A stretch of DNA of 64,000 nucleotides from Siderastrea radians (lineage: Eukaryota > Cnidaria > Anthozoa > Scleractinia > Rhizangiidae). The notes below the pieces were generated by a model. That model made no database searches. It was not told where the DNA came from and was given only the letters and a program-made list of their open reading frames with translations. The stretch is from assembly GCA_964017195.1 (NCBI GenBank), contig OZ024887.1, positions 1 to 64,000 of the forward strand, given 5' to 3'. Both the position numbers and the translations under genes were made by a program. This document shows, piece by piece, positions 56,242 through 64,000 of this stretch. The number at the start of each line of letters is the position of its first letter. Position 1 is the stretch's first letter.

Positions 56242-56252
56242 GGCGGAGGAAA

Positions 56253-56877
56253 GCACGGAGAGTTAGCTGACGAGAATGCCATTGCACCAGGAAGTTATCA
56301 ATTTTTTTCCATTTCATGTTCCCATGGTTCAGACACATTAAACAAGTACAATATTGTGGTGATTCAATATTTTTCCGGTAAAAAAGGATAAGCGAAAATT
56401 ATAATTACGGATTTTTGTAATTCAGTAAGTGCTTAAGGTAGCGATGATTTACATGTAGCCGCTCAACTCGCTGAAAAATGGTAAATTTAACGGTAGGCAT
56501 ATTGTTTCGTTGGAAACGAATTCTTAATTTGTGACGATTACGTTACAATCGATAATTAATGAGAGGATTACGTTACAATCGATAATTAATTGTAATTAGT
56601 GACATTGCGAACGACAATTGAGATTACCGCCGGTTTTCCTCCCGAAGATAAAGAATTAAATAAGAGCCATCGGGTATGTAAATATTCAATCATTCAACTT
56701 TGGCAATATTGTTGTGTATAATTATCGTTGTGATGTTAATACAGGTTTCGAAAGACTCAAAGCTGTAAACCAGGTACAACCCTATACGAGACAGCAAATA
56801 AACTGAGAGTCCTTTGATACGTTGGTGAACTTATTAACCGCTTCGGTCGAGGAAGCATTCGAAACCCGTCCCGCGAG
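56253..56877. other. Spacer, possibly BEL LTR and leader
   Basis: A 29-bp-spaced direct repeat with GATTACGTTACAATCGATAA lies at 56525 and 56568. The last about 200 bp may be the LTR end and leader of the BEL element whose gag starts at 56878; no second LTR is in view. Confidence 0.35.
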
Positions 56878-57609
56878 ATGGCAGAAGAAGCCAAGACCAT
56901 TCGTCGAACCGCAAAGACGCGATTCACGAGGAAAAGAAACGAGCTCCTGAAATCTATTTCAAGCAAAAGCAACCGCGAACTCGTGGAAAGCAATTACGCA
57001 CAACTCGTCGATGCGTGGAATATCCTCGAGAGTAAGCACGACTTGTACACGATGTATCTAAGAGACGATGAGCTTGAAGACGCCGACAAGTGGATCACAG
57101 AGAGTCAAGATCTCTTCTCTGAAGCAACGACAGCTAAGATCAACTTTATCAAGGATTTATTGATAGTAGAACAGAATGCGCGCGCGGAAGCAGAGCGTAC
57201 AGAAGTCCTCAACAAAGAGCGCGAGCGAACGAAACAACTGTTCGATCAAGCAATGATAAGAAGAGACACTGCGCGAGCCGTCTTTGAGACATCGCATCGG
57301 GGCGCTATGCATGTCTTAACGTTAGACAAAATCCCTGCCGCTACGGTAAGGAAGCTGCAAATTCAACTCGAAGATACCTACACAGAATGTAAGCAAGCTA
57401 ATAGCGCGCTTCTGAGCTTATTAACGAGAGAAGCAGCCTCATCTGAGATGAATTGGCTCCCAGCCATTCAAGCTAGCTATAATGACATAGTCGCTAAACT
57501 GGAAGCGCACCTAGATATTGAAACGGTGGATGAATCCAAGAACCAAGTTAAGGCTGAGAAATCCAGCAGCGTGCAATTGGAAAAAATCCGAATGCCACGA
57601 TTTGATGGA
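56878..57609 (+). pseudogene. BEL/Pao gag N-terminus, cut by the viral hairpin
   Basis: A clean 243-codon frame from ATG 56878: a helical charged region (TKTRFTRKRNELLKS-like start, many Glu/Arg), then LPAIQASYNDIVAKLEAHLD and finally LEKIRMPRFDG, the start of the BEL gag capsid. There the frame meets the hairpin at 57610 and ends a few codons later. No stops upstream of the cut, so the gag was intact when it was interrupted. Confidence 0.65.
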
Positions 57610-57790
57610 AGTAGTAGATAGAGAGTCAGACAAATACCACCTGATTCTCAGAGGTTTATTTTCTAATTTTAAAACCCCCACCATAATAAACAAGCTCCCT
57701 TTGCTCGCTTGTTTATTAAGTGGGGGTTTTAAAAAAGAAAATAAACCGCTGAGAATCAGGTAGTATTTGTCTGACTCTCTATCTACTACT
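57610..57790. repeat. Long hairpin at the virus/BEL junction (AGTAGTAG arms)
   Basis: The left arm 57610-57682, starting AGTAGTAGATAGAGAGTCAG, is the reverse complement of 57719-57790 except for a few bases. The loop contains a second small hairpin (AAACAAGC...GCTTGTTTA). BEL coding ends at its left border and virus-like genes begin to its right. It is either the terminal repeat of the viral element in folded form or a separate MITE. Confidence 0.75.
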
Positions 57791-57833
57791 TATTAACCGA
57801 AATAAACCACCCAACATTAAAAAAGAAGAAAAA

Positions 57834-58126
57834 CGTGAGATAATTTACAAACATTTGAAGAAATATGTGTATTGAATATTACACATCTTGCTATGGGAAT
57901 AAGACAACCAACAGCTGAATGGAAAGAGATACACAAAGAGCTTTTAAAATTACCTTTTTGTCATATCAGACAGCGACCTGTTCGTATAATAATATATTTA
58001 AGTAAATACCACGAACAACACCGTTACAATGAAGGGCTTTGTAATTCCTCTTTAAGATACGGAATTAAACATGAACCGATGTACACACCTCCGATTGAGA
58101 ATAAGTCTTCATTAATTATATTTTGA
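57834..58126 (+). pseudogene. Degenerate paralogue of the Cys-rich viral protein
   Basis: GAGATAATTTACAAACATTT at 57837 equals the same stretch in the next gene, and the text REIIYKHLKK followed by LKLPFCHIRQRPVRIIIYLS matches the family layout. The frame changes near 57872 after a stop. The open part 57872-58126 has 84 codons. Function unknown. Confidence 0.45.
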
Positions 58127-58290
58127 AAATTCAGACTGCCACATCGTATACAACGAATTAGTAAAGAATTGGTTATCTAAAATGTACCAACCACCCAGTA
58201 CATAAAAAAAGGAAATTATTAAAACGAAAAATAACCGAACACGAATGAAAAAAAAAATTTTTGTCTAAAAGATATTTGTGATTAAAATTT

Positions 58291-58647
58291 TTGATGGCTG
58301 CCGGATTCAACAACTGTGAGGTTACCGAAGCAATTCAAAGCCTACCGCCTGAGCTACGTGAGATAATTTACAAACATTTCCTCACTATTAAACTGAGAGA
58401 GCGGGAGGCTTTGGGTTGGAACCTGGTTCACAATGGGCTTTCAATACAACCTTTCTGTCCTGAAAGGCAGCGGCTTGTCCATATTCTGGTGTGTGTATCC
58501 TATATGCATTGTTGTTGTGGAGGGTGTTGTTACCCTTGTTATAAACAAGAAGAAATCTTACATGAACTAACCATCTCTGCCCCGATCTTGGATATAACTC
58601 TAGTTAATTATTGCACTGATATATGGGAAGAGGACCACAACCATTAA
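58291..58647 (+). CDS. Cys-rich viral protein (118 codons), intact
   Basis: Starts at 58291 or the second Met at 58294. Conserved-looking core: QSLPPELREIIYKHFLTIKL, REREALGWNLVHNGL, PFCPERQRLVHILVC and the Cys cluster CCCGGCCYPCYK (residues about 74-85), possibly metal binding. It resembles short proteins seen beside Polinton-like genes in cnidarians, from memory. Paralogue upstream at 57834. Confidence 0.5.
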   Translation: MMAAGFNNCEVTEAIQSLPPELREIIYKHFLTIKLREREALGWNLVHNGLSIQPFCPERQRLVHILVCVSYMHCCCGGCCYPCYKQEEILHELTISAPILDITLVNYCTDIWEEDHNH

Positions 58648-58785
58648 GTTGTGTCTACGGTGCGTGACTTCGCGGTCTAGTGAAACCCACAGACAATAAC
58701 GTAATTTATATTCTCGTACAAATATTGAAGGGAAAACCCCTTAACAACTCAAGCTTGAAAAAACAAATCAATATACATAGACAGA

Positions 58786-59217
58786 TTACATTAATTCATA
58801 ATCAAAATATTCATTACCGTCAGTAGACGTTTTGAGACCTATTTTATAAACAAATTGATAAGAATCATCTTCTAGATCTTCAGCAAGGCGTTTAGGAGCC
58901 CATACAAGAAACTCATCTCCAGTTTTTGTTTTTAAAGTTAAAATAGCTGAAATCCCAAATTTACTTTCCCGGTGTGAAACTTTTTTAATTTTGTATACAT
59001 CATCTGAAATATTTCTCCATTTTAAAATTTCTCTTCTTTTAAAACTTTCTTTAGTTGGCCATTCTTCTGAGATCTCTTGTTGATCTGAATATACATCTTC
59101 TTTTAGGCAGTCTTGTAAGATTTCTTGTTGATTTATAAATACATCCTTTGTTAGCCAGTCTTGTGAGATCGCTGGTTGATCTGTACAGACATCCATGTTA
59201 AGATATATTGAATACAC
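58786..59217 (-). CDS. Viral hypothetical protein with possible OB-like C-terminus
   Basis: 143 codons. The first half has three near-repeats of a DQ(P/Q)-EI-QDWLTKDV type (residues 10-55). The second half reads ISDDVYKIKKVSHRESKFG, AILTLKTKTGDEFLVWAPKR and ends YFDYELM. Short beta-rich proteins of this pattern occur in Polinton-like gene sets, where single-strand DNA binding has been suspected; that role is inference. A possible alternative start is the Met at 59193. Confidence 0.45.
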   Translation of the reverse strand: MYSIYLNMDVCTDQPAISQDWLTKDVFINQQEILQDCLKEDVYSDQQEISEEWPTKESFKRREILKWRNISDDVYKIKKVSHRESKFGISAILTLKTKTGDEFLVWAPKRLAEDLEDDSYQFVYKIGLKTSTDGNEYFDYELM

Positions 59218-59246
59218 ATTTGTTTAATAGGGTGTTCTTCACAACA

Positions 59247-59385
59247 CATACCGAAAGGTTCCGGAAATTCCGAAAGGTGCTGTTAAATTCGAAAAGTGTT
59301 TTTAAATTCCGAAAGGTGCAGATTTCTGTCTGACTTTTTTTTTTCGCACCCTTCAGAATTTCCGACACCTTTCGGAATGCCTCTC
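59247..59385. repeat. Small inverted/direct repeat cluster (TTCCGAAAGGTGC)
   Basis: TTCCGAAAGGTGC at 59267 and 59307 in direct orientation, with complementary CACCTTTCGGAAT at 59368. It lies between viral genes and could be a hairpin terminator or regulatory site. Confidence 0.5.
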
Positions 59386-59581
59386 ACTCACGTGCGCTAT
59401 CACGCTTTGTCTGACGTGTTTTTTTATTTGTAGTTTAACCTTGACACTGGATTATGTAATATCACGTGGAGCTCAGGAGCTTGTAGCCAATCAAAAGCGT
59501 CACATTTTTTTTGTAACGTTTCAGTCAAAAATTTATTGTGACTCTGTTGGTGAAGTTGTCAACTTAGAGATGAAAATCGTA

Positions 59582-59803
59582 TTATGGAACCACATCATTG
59601 TCTGAAATTGGGTAGCCATCTTCATCACGAGTTGGTAACAATATTTTTGAAACACATTCACGAGTTATAAATCTTATTTGCAAAATTTCGGGGGGTGTGA
59701 GAAGCTCAACTAGGTGATAGCAAATAGCTTGCAAAATTGCAATCATTTTGTAAAGCATATATAATTGCTTTGAAAATCTACAACTGAGCGAATTTTTTAT
59801 CAT
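59582..59803 (-). CDS. Small open frame in the viral block, uncertain
   Basis: 73 codons, including AICYHLVELLTPPEILQIRF. It overlaps the 3' end of the membrane-protein gene by about 25 bp. No recognisable domain. May be real or chance. Confidence 0.25.
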   Translation of the reverse strand: MIKNSLSCRFSKQLYMLYKMIAILQAICYHLVELLTPPEILQIRFITRECVSKILLPTRDEDGYPISDNDVVP

Positions 59804-60262
59804 ACTTTTCAGAAATAGATAGCGGAATTTCCATACAATAATCAGTGACGAAATTATCTATCATTTTCAATCTATCAAGAAAGACTTTTTCGTCGAAAGC
59901 TTCACCTCTGAGGTAAAAGCGAATCCATCAAGGATTTTTTGGTATTCGATACGGGCAAAATTTGCTTGTTCTGTTTTCTTATCGTATTTCTTAAGGCTTG
60001 CCACTGCTTTCAAAGTAAGACCAACACCAGTTAAAGTTGCCATGACAATAGGGTTCAATGTAATTCCTCCGGCTACTGCGGCACTAATAATTAATTTGCC
60101 AGCCGAAAGATTACAAACAAAATTTTTTCTTCGAAAACCGCGGTGCAACTTTTCATAGCCATAATGTTTCTTATGGTAATAAGCATATAAATCTTTCAGA
60201 ATTTTAACTTTCTCTTTAGAAAGTGTCTGGTCGATATGGTTGAATTCGAAAATGTCCCGCAT
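59778..60262 (-). pseudogene. Viral small membrane protein, one frameshift
   Basis: Starts at ATG 60262. The N-terminal half is basic and helical (LKDLYAYYHKKHYGYEK). A hydrophobic hairpin follows, AGKLIISAAVAGGITLNPIV then MATLTGVGLTLKAV (residues about 54-87), i.e. one or two membrane segments with a Gly-Gly-Ile-Thr-Leu-Asn-Pro turn. The same turn occurs in membrane proteins of cnidarian Polinton-like elements as I recall. Near 59925 the frame shifts by one base; the C-terminus continues in another frame to a TAG at 59778. Confidence 0.5.
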
Positions 60263-60289
60263 TGTGTTCTATAATATATGAAAAAATAT

Positions 60290-62053
60290 TCATGGCACTC
60301 TGTATTTAATCAAAATTAAGAATTTTTCATTATTAAAATTTGAAGAATGCAATTGCACCATAAAAAGACTATTTGGTATTTCTAAATTAATATTTATTGT
60401 CTGCTTTTGAAGTGATTGTGTTGAAGTGAAAACTTCTGGAGGAACACCACTTTGAAATATTTTTAAAGGAATAGGTGGAAATGGACCTGAGGATTTTCTA
60501 TATAATACTGTTATATTTAATATATAGCTTTTTTCTGGAAGGAGTACATTAAAATGACCATTTAATGAATAAAATGTTTCACCATTTTTCGTATCTAAAT
60601 GCCCATGTAAATAATAAATGGAACCATTCAAATTATGTCCGTTTAAAGAAAGATCTGTTTCCATAACCATTTTTCCATTTTCAATAACAAAAGCGGTGTC
60701 ATAGACACTTGGATCAACGTTTGAAATTGTTTCTTTAACACCATAAACAATTAGATGACCAATTGTTAAAAATGATGGATTACGGACCGTACCGTGCAGA
60801 TCGAGATATAGGTATTGTGGGGGTGAGCTACCCCATCTGTGAAAGTTGATAACTGTTTTGGTGTACTTCTCAAACGTTTTGGTTGTATGATTAGAAATTG
60901 AAATCGTCGTTGCTTGCGGCGTTACACTTACCTCATTCATTTCCGGCGGAAACCATTCTACAACCATTGTGTAATAACCGACCGGAAGTTTATATAAGTT
61001 AAAACCGAGGCGGGACTGGTACTGGTTGGGTGAGCCTTTTTCAAACAGGAGTTTGAGAGAGTAAGCTTTTTTATTTATTTGATGTGGAGACTCGGAAAAA
61101 TCTCTAATACCCAAAACCTCGATGTTGTTTTCACTCGAAGATTCATCAGCGTCTTCCATCAAGTATCTGAAGGCGTCTCTTTTTTGTCCCGAGCTAGTAA
61201 TATGAGATTCATGAATTTTTTGACTGACAAGATCTCTCATAGATGTTATTTCATTTTGCATAAAATCAACATTAACTGCGGATTTCGAGTCTTTGTAATC
61301 GGTTTGTAAGTTAACAATTTTATTATTGTTTAAATTCAAGTTTCCAGTCATATTGTTAGTGCCATCAAGTTTGAGAAGATTTTTTTGTGTCACGTCATCA
61401 ATTCTGTAGTTAACAAACTCGACACATGCGGCGTCTCTTTGGTTTGATGGAAGATTAAGATTGATAATTGATTTATTTTTCATATCAATATTAACGTCTT
61501 TATCCAATTTTTTCACAAGCTGATTATCGACATAATTTTTGTTTGTGGCTTGATCTGCCTGTACTGAGTCTTTTACGTTGTAGATTGTATTATCGTTCAT
61601 ATCAATGCTTGCTTCCATTTTTCCGCCTTCCTTTTTTGAAAGAAAGATATTTCTCGTGTCCTGATAGTTTATTACCTTTGTCAGATCACCGTGGACAGGA
61701 TAAGGATTGCTTTTTAATCGCAAAATATCGTACTTATTTTGCATGTCAATATCAGCAGAACCGCTTGCACTACCCTGAGGTCCACGATCACCTTTGTCGC
61801 CTTTGTCGCCTTTTAGGCCCTGGGGTCCTTGTGGCCCTTTATCACCTTTTGAACCCTGAGGACCTTGTGGTCCTGTGGCACCTTTTTCACCCCTCAGTCC
61901 ATAAGGACCTTGTGGTCCTGCTGGGCCTTTGTCACCCTTCGGTCCAGGAGGACCCTCGGGACCAGGAGGACCTCCTGGACCAGGAGGGCCCTCTTTTACA
62001 TTTTCACTCACCGTTTGGCTAGTTCCACCTATTTGACTGTTAATATACCCCAT
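60290..62053 (-). CDS. Collagen-like viral fibre protein
   Basis: 587 codons, intact. After about 20 residues comes a Gly-X-Y collagen stretch (residues about 23-97, roughly 25 triplets, e.g. [20 protein letters not shown]). Then come repeats of the type [33 protein letters not shown] and [13 protein letters not shown], as in phage and virus tail-fibre shafts. A Ser/Glu-rich linker leads to a C-terminal beta-rich head of about 280 residues ([20 protein letters not shown]). No signal peptide or transmembrane segment, so it is not an ordinary secreted collagen. The likely role is a host-binding spike or fibre on the virion. Its ATG (62053) overlaps the ATPase stop by one base. Confidence 0.65.
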   Translation of the reverse strand: MGYINSQIGGTSQTVSENVKEGPPGPGGPPGPEGPPGPKGDKGPAGPQGPYGLRGEKGATGPQGPQGSKGDKGPQGPQGLKGDKGDKGDRGPQGSASGSADIDMQNKYDILRLKSNPYPVHGDLTKVINYQDTRNIFLSKKEGGKMEASIDMNDNTIYNVKDSVQADQATNKNYVDNQLVKKLDKDVNIDMKNKSIINLNLPSNQRDAACVEFVNYRIDDVTQKNLLKLDGTNNMTGNLNLNNNKIVNLQTDYKDSKSAVNVDFMQNEITSMRDLVSQKIHESHITSSGQKRDAFRYLMEDADESSSENNIEVLGIRDFSESPHQINKKAYSLKLLFEKGSPNQYQSRLGFNLYKLPVGYYTMVVEWFPPEMNEVSVTPQATTISISNHTTKTFEKYTKTVINFHRWGSSPPQYLYLDLHGTVRNPSFLTIGHLIVYGVKETISNVDPSVYDTAFVIENGKMVMETDLSLNGHNLNGSIYYLHGHLDTKNGETFYSLNGHFNVLLPEKSYILNITVLYRKSSGPFPPIPLKIFQSGVPPEVFTSTQSLQKQTININLEIPNSLFMVQLHSSNFNNEKFLILIKYRVP

Positions 62054-62684
62054 TATATATCTTCATCAAAAATTTTTTTCATTAATTTTAAGGGTTTGTC
62101 ATAGTAAAAGAAAGAATATTTTTCATCGGTGGCGCGATCTAAAATGTCATGATCCACACCTATCTCGTCTGCAATCCGTTTGTTTTCTCTTGGAAGAAAT
62201 TTGAAAATACAAAAATGGCTGCAGTTATCACGGATATTTTTCGGCACCTTGTAGAAGGTTTGAGTGAGGTAAATAACGCAGCAGTTTCTATGCCGCCCGT
62301 TGATAAAATAGTTAATGATGCTGTTTTGGTTGCTTTCACAAACAAGATCATCAAAAACAACTATTTTTTGGTTGTCCACCGGAAGCTCTTCGAGCGGAAT
62401 GATTTCATCACCATGAGCCTCAATAACCTCATAACCAACCTCGGGGTTGATTTGTTCTGCAAAGTCCTGCAAAAGATTCTGGTATTTGTTCTGGTGCAGG
62501 TTTTTGAAAAGAGGTAGGTTTTATCAAACTCCAACAAAAAATAAATCATATTCATTAATATGTTTGTTTTGCCAGAATTACTGGGTCCACAAATTAGCAT
62601 TCGAAAAACATCTGCTGGCATGCAAGGGTGGCCTTGTTTGTATTTACTCTTGGAAGAACCTTGGTCAAAATTTACAAACTTCAT
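62053..62684 (-). pseudogene. Packaging-type P-loop ATPase (A32/FtsK-like), frameshifted
   Basis: Starts at ATG 62684. Walker A is GPSNSGKTN (residues about 28-36, in FRMLICGPSNSGKTN). Walker B lies in the second frame as KIVVFDDLV. An arginine/sensor-like NGRHRNCCVIYLTQTF follows, then SHFCIFKFLPREN. This is the expected layout of DNA-packaging ATPases of Polintons and large DNA viruses. Around 62505 an A-run breaks the frame (62361-62684 in one frame, 62053-62472 in another), consistent with a one-base loss or a base-calling slip. The TAA overlaps the fibre ATG. Confidence 0.65.
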
Positions 62685-62700
62685 TTTTTTGTTGTTGTTA

Positions 62701-63713
62701 TATATCAACGCTGGAAAAATGTCAATAAAAATTGGCATCAGTTGGCTGAAGAAAAATCGAAGCTCGATAAACAAACAGAAGAAATTCACCAAAAATTCAG
62801 AATGGATAAAATTAACAAAGAATTTGGTCAGCTTTCAGGGGAGGAGCTTTTTAAACCAATTACAAAAAGGCTTGATGAAAAGAGCAGCGACAATGTAGAA
62901 GAAGAAAAAGAAGAAGAAGAAGTTCCTGATGAATCCAGATCGGATGCATCACCACCCGCATATAAAGAATTCGATGATCCGGGATCTTCCAAAGATGAAA
63001 CAAAGGAAGAAACATCAAAACGGCTTAGAACTGTAAAAAGTATTCTTGCCAAATATGGAAGTGACCCAACTTACAAAGTAAAAAGTAAAGGATCTAAATA
63101 CTATGGATATAATGTGGAACAACTAAAAGCTGAGGCATTTAATCTCGAAACAATTAAGGCAAACTAAGAACAACCAGAAAGGTTACGTAAAAGGACACAA
63201 TCTTTATCTGAACAATTACAAGAAAAAAAGGCGACATTGAAACCACCTGAAAAACAAGAAGCAGAAAAGTTACTTAAAAGGACACAATTACAAGAAAAAA
63301 AGGCGACATTGAAACCACCTGAAAAACAAGAAGCAGAAAAGTTACTTGAAAGGACACAATTTTCATAAAAACAACTAGAAGAACAAAAGAAGAAATTAAA
63401 AACACCTAAAAAACAAGAAAAAAGAGAAATTCCTCTAACCCCTTGGGAAAAAGCTGTCAAGAACCGAAGACCTGCTTTTGAACTTTCTGACAATGAAGAT
63501 GACTCTTCTGAACAGGATTGGGAAACCGAAGGAAGCGGCATCGCTGATGAAGCTGAAAAATTGATCGACCAACTTCATTTGAGCTTAGGATCGATAAAAG
63601 CAGGAAATGGCTCAATAAAACTAAAAAATCAGGTATTGTTTCTGCTTGATTCACTAGTTGAACTCGGCACAATCAATGAAAAGGAAAAGAAAAAATTATT
63701 TCTGATTATATAA
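62701..63713 (+). pseudogene. Acidic coiled-coil viral protein with two in-frame stops
   Basis: One continuous frame from about 62701 to the TAA at 63711, broken by TAA at 63165 and 63366. N-terminal coiled coil (QLAEEKSKLDKQTEEIHQKF), acidic Ser-rich middle, RLRTVKSILAKYGSDPTYKV and KYYGYNVEQL, then two copies of a 78-bp Lys/Glu-rich repeat (63220-63357). A C-terminal block reads GSIKAGNGSIKLKNQVLFLL and LVELGTINEKEKKKLF. The C-terminal block is similar to proteins of cnidarian Polinton-like elements from memory. The true start codon is unclear. It lies divergently from the ATPase with a short gap. Confidence 0.5.
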
Positions 63714-63720
63714 AACAATA

Positions 63721-64000
63721 ATGAGCTTTGACATACTGCTTGACTCGAGCCTTGCAAAACTTGAAAGAGGTGGAGAACGGAATGTTTCACACGATTTTAC
63801 AGTGAAGTTTTATCCTCCGATCGAATTGGGTTTAGGAAAACATAAAGCCGCGCTAAACAGACTTATCACAATGAGTTACTCATGGAACAACATCGATTCT
63901 CGTTATGATAACAACAAAATTCGCTGGAAGAAAAAAACAGAACAAGCGTGGAAGACCTTAACTTTCCCGAATGGAATGTATGATTACAGAAGAATCAACA
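63721..64000 (+). CDS. Possible capsid-associated viral protein, cut by window end
   Basis: Open from ATG 63721, seven bases after the previous stop, to the window end (93 codons). It reads MSFDILLDSSLAKLERGG, HDFTVKFYPPIELG, SYSWNNIDSRYDNNKIRW and WKTLTFPNGMYDY, a beta-rich layout. Similar N-termini occur next to the collagen and ATPase genes in cnidarian Polinton-like elements, where a minor capsid or penton role is plausible. Not certain, and the rest is out of view. Confidence 0.4.
   Translation, partial: MSFDILLDSSLAKLERGGERNVSHDFTVKFYPPIELGLGKHKAALNRLITMSYSWNNIDSRYDNNKIRWKKKTEQAWKTLTFPNGMYDYRRIN

Larger units (their letters stand above)
57610..64000. mobile_element. Polinton/Maverick-like endogenous virus, partial (runs off window)
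   Basis: A compact block of intronless genes on both strands with little spacing, unlike anything earlier in the window: a packaging-type ATPase, a collagen-fibre protein, a small two-pass-like membrane protein, paired Cys-rich proteins, an acidic coiled-coil protein and a possible capsid-associated protein. This gene mix resembles Polinton-like elements of Hydra and corals as I recall them. Polymerase B, integrase and major capsid are not in the window. At least four genes carry frameshifts or stops, so it is a decayed copy. Confidence 0.6.

Noticed and set aside
61543..62022. 159-codon plus-strand frame
   Set aside because: Antisense shadow of the collagen repeat, whose G/C-rich triplets keep the other strand open.
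60290..62053. Host collagen gene
   Set aside because: No signal peptide, no introns, a short Gly-X-Y region, phage-type shaft repeats and viral neighbours with an overlapping start.
62149..62517. 122-codon plus-strand frame
   Set aside because: Antisense to the packaging-type ATPase, whose Walker motifs fix the coding strand.

Overview
The window looks like repeat-dense genomic DNA from a cnidarian, most plausibly a stony coral or sea anemone. The reasons are short-intron gene fragments, AT-rich spacers, and a mix of Penelope-like elements, L2/CR1-like, RTE-like and Tx1/L1-like LINEs, Ty3/gypsy and BEL/Pao elements, TIR DNA transposons and a tRNA-derived SINE. A cnidarian-style Polinton-like endogenous virus fills the last 6.4 kb. 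I see no clear, intact single-copy host gene. All family calls rest on motifs read by eye, with no database search.

Layout. 1-6.3 kb: a foldback element, a TTAA-flanked MITE at the junction of a local duplication, and empty spacer. 6.3-12.5 kb: a broken copy of a large multi-copy cnidarian protein family ending in a Cys-rich CXC-like domain. It is split by a 3.2 kb TIR element (7119-10315, 6-bp target duplication) that carries Penelope debris. 13.2-13.9 kb: a second Penelope fragment with a hammerhead motif and an (ATT)n tail. 14.86-23.98 kb: the most interesting unit. One pair of long TIRs flanked by TA encloses two convergent genes: a spliced gene ending in a SAM domain (+), and a five-exon IS630/Tc1-like transposase (-, now broken). 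An RTE-like LINE later landed inside the right TIR. 25.6-26.6 kb: three 353-bp tandem units.

27-39 kb is a nested retroelement tower. BEL/Pao debris is followed by an L2/CR1-like LINE that is itself interrupted twice: by a 614-bp tail of another LINE, and by a full-length gypsy element. The gypsy element carries its own LINE-tail insertion plus a palindromic SINE piece in its 3' LTR. 40.7-44.4 kb: a TIR element with CTCGTACGAG-type subterminal repeats holding Tx1/L1, hammerhead and SINE sequence. 45-47 kb (-): an acidic protein gene with a nearly identical 399-bp in-frame duplication. 47.9-57.6 kb: gypsy and BEL/Pao fragments, a RecQ-like helicase scrap, large foldback structures and MITEs.

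57.6-64 kb: a virus-like block starts at a hairpin that cuts a BEL gag reading frame. It holds a P-loop packaging-type ATPase, a collagen-plus-beta-repeat fibre protein whose start overlaps the ATPase stop, a small membrane protein, paired Cys-rich proteins, an acidic coiled-coil protein and a possible capsid-associated protein running off the window. Several of these genes are frameshifted or carry stops, so this copy looks inactive.
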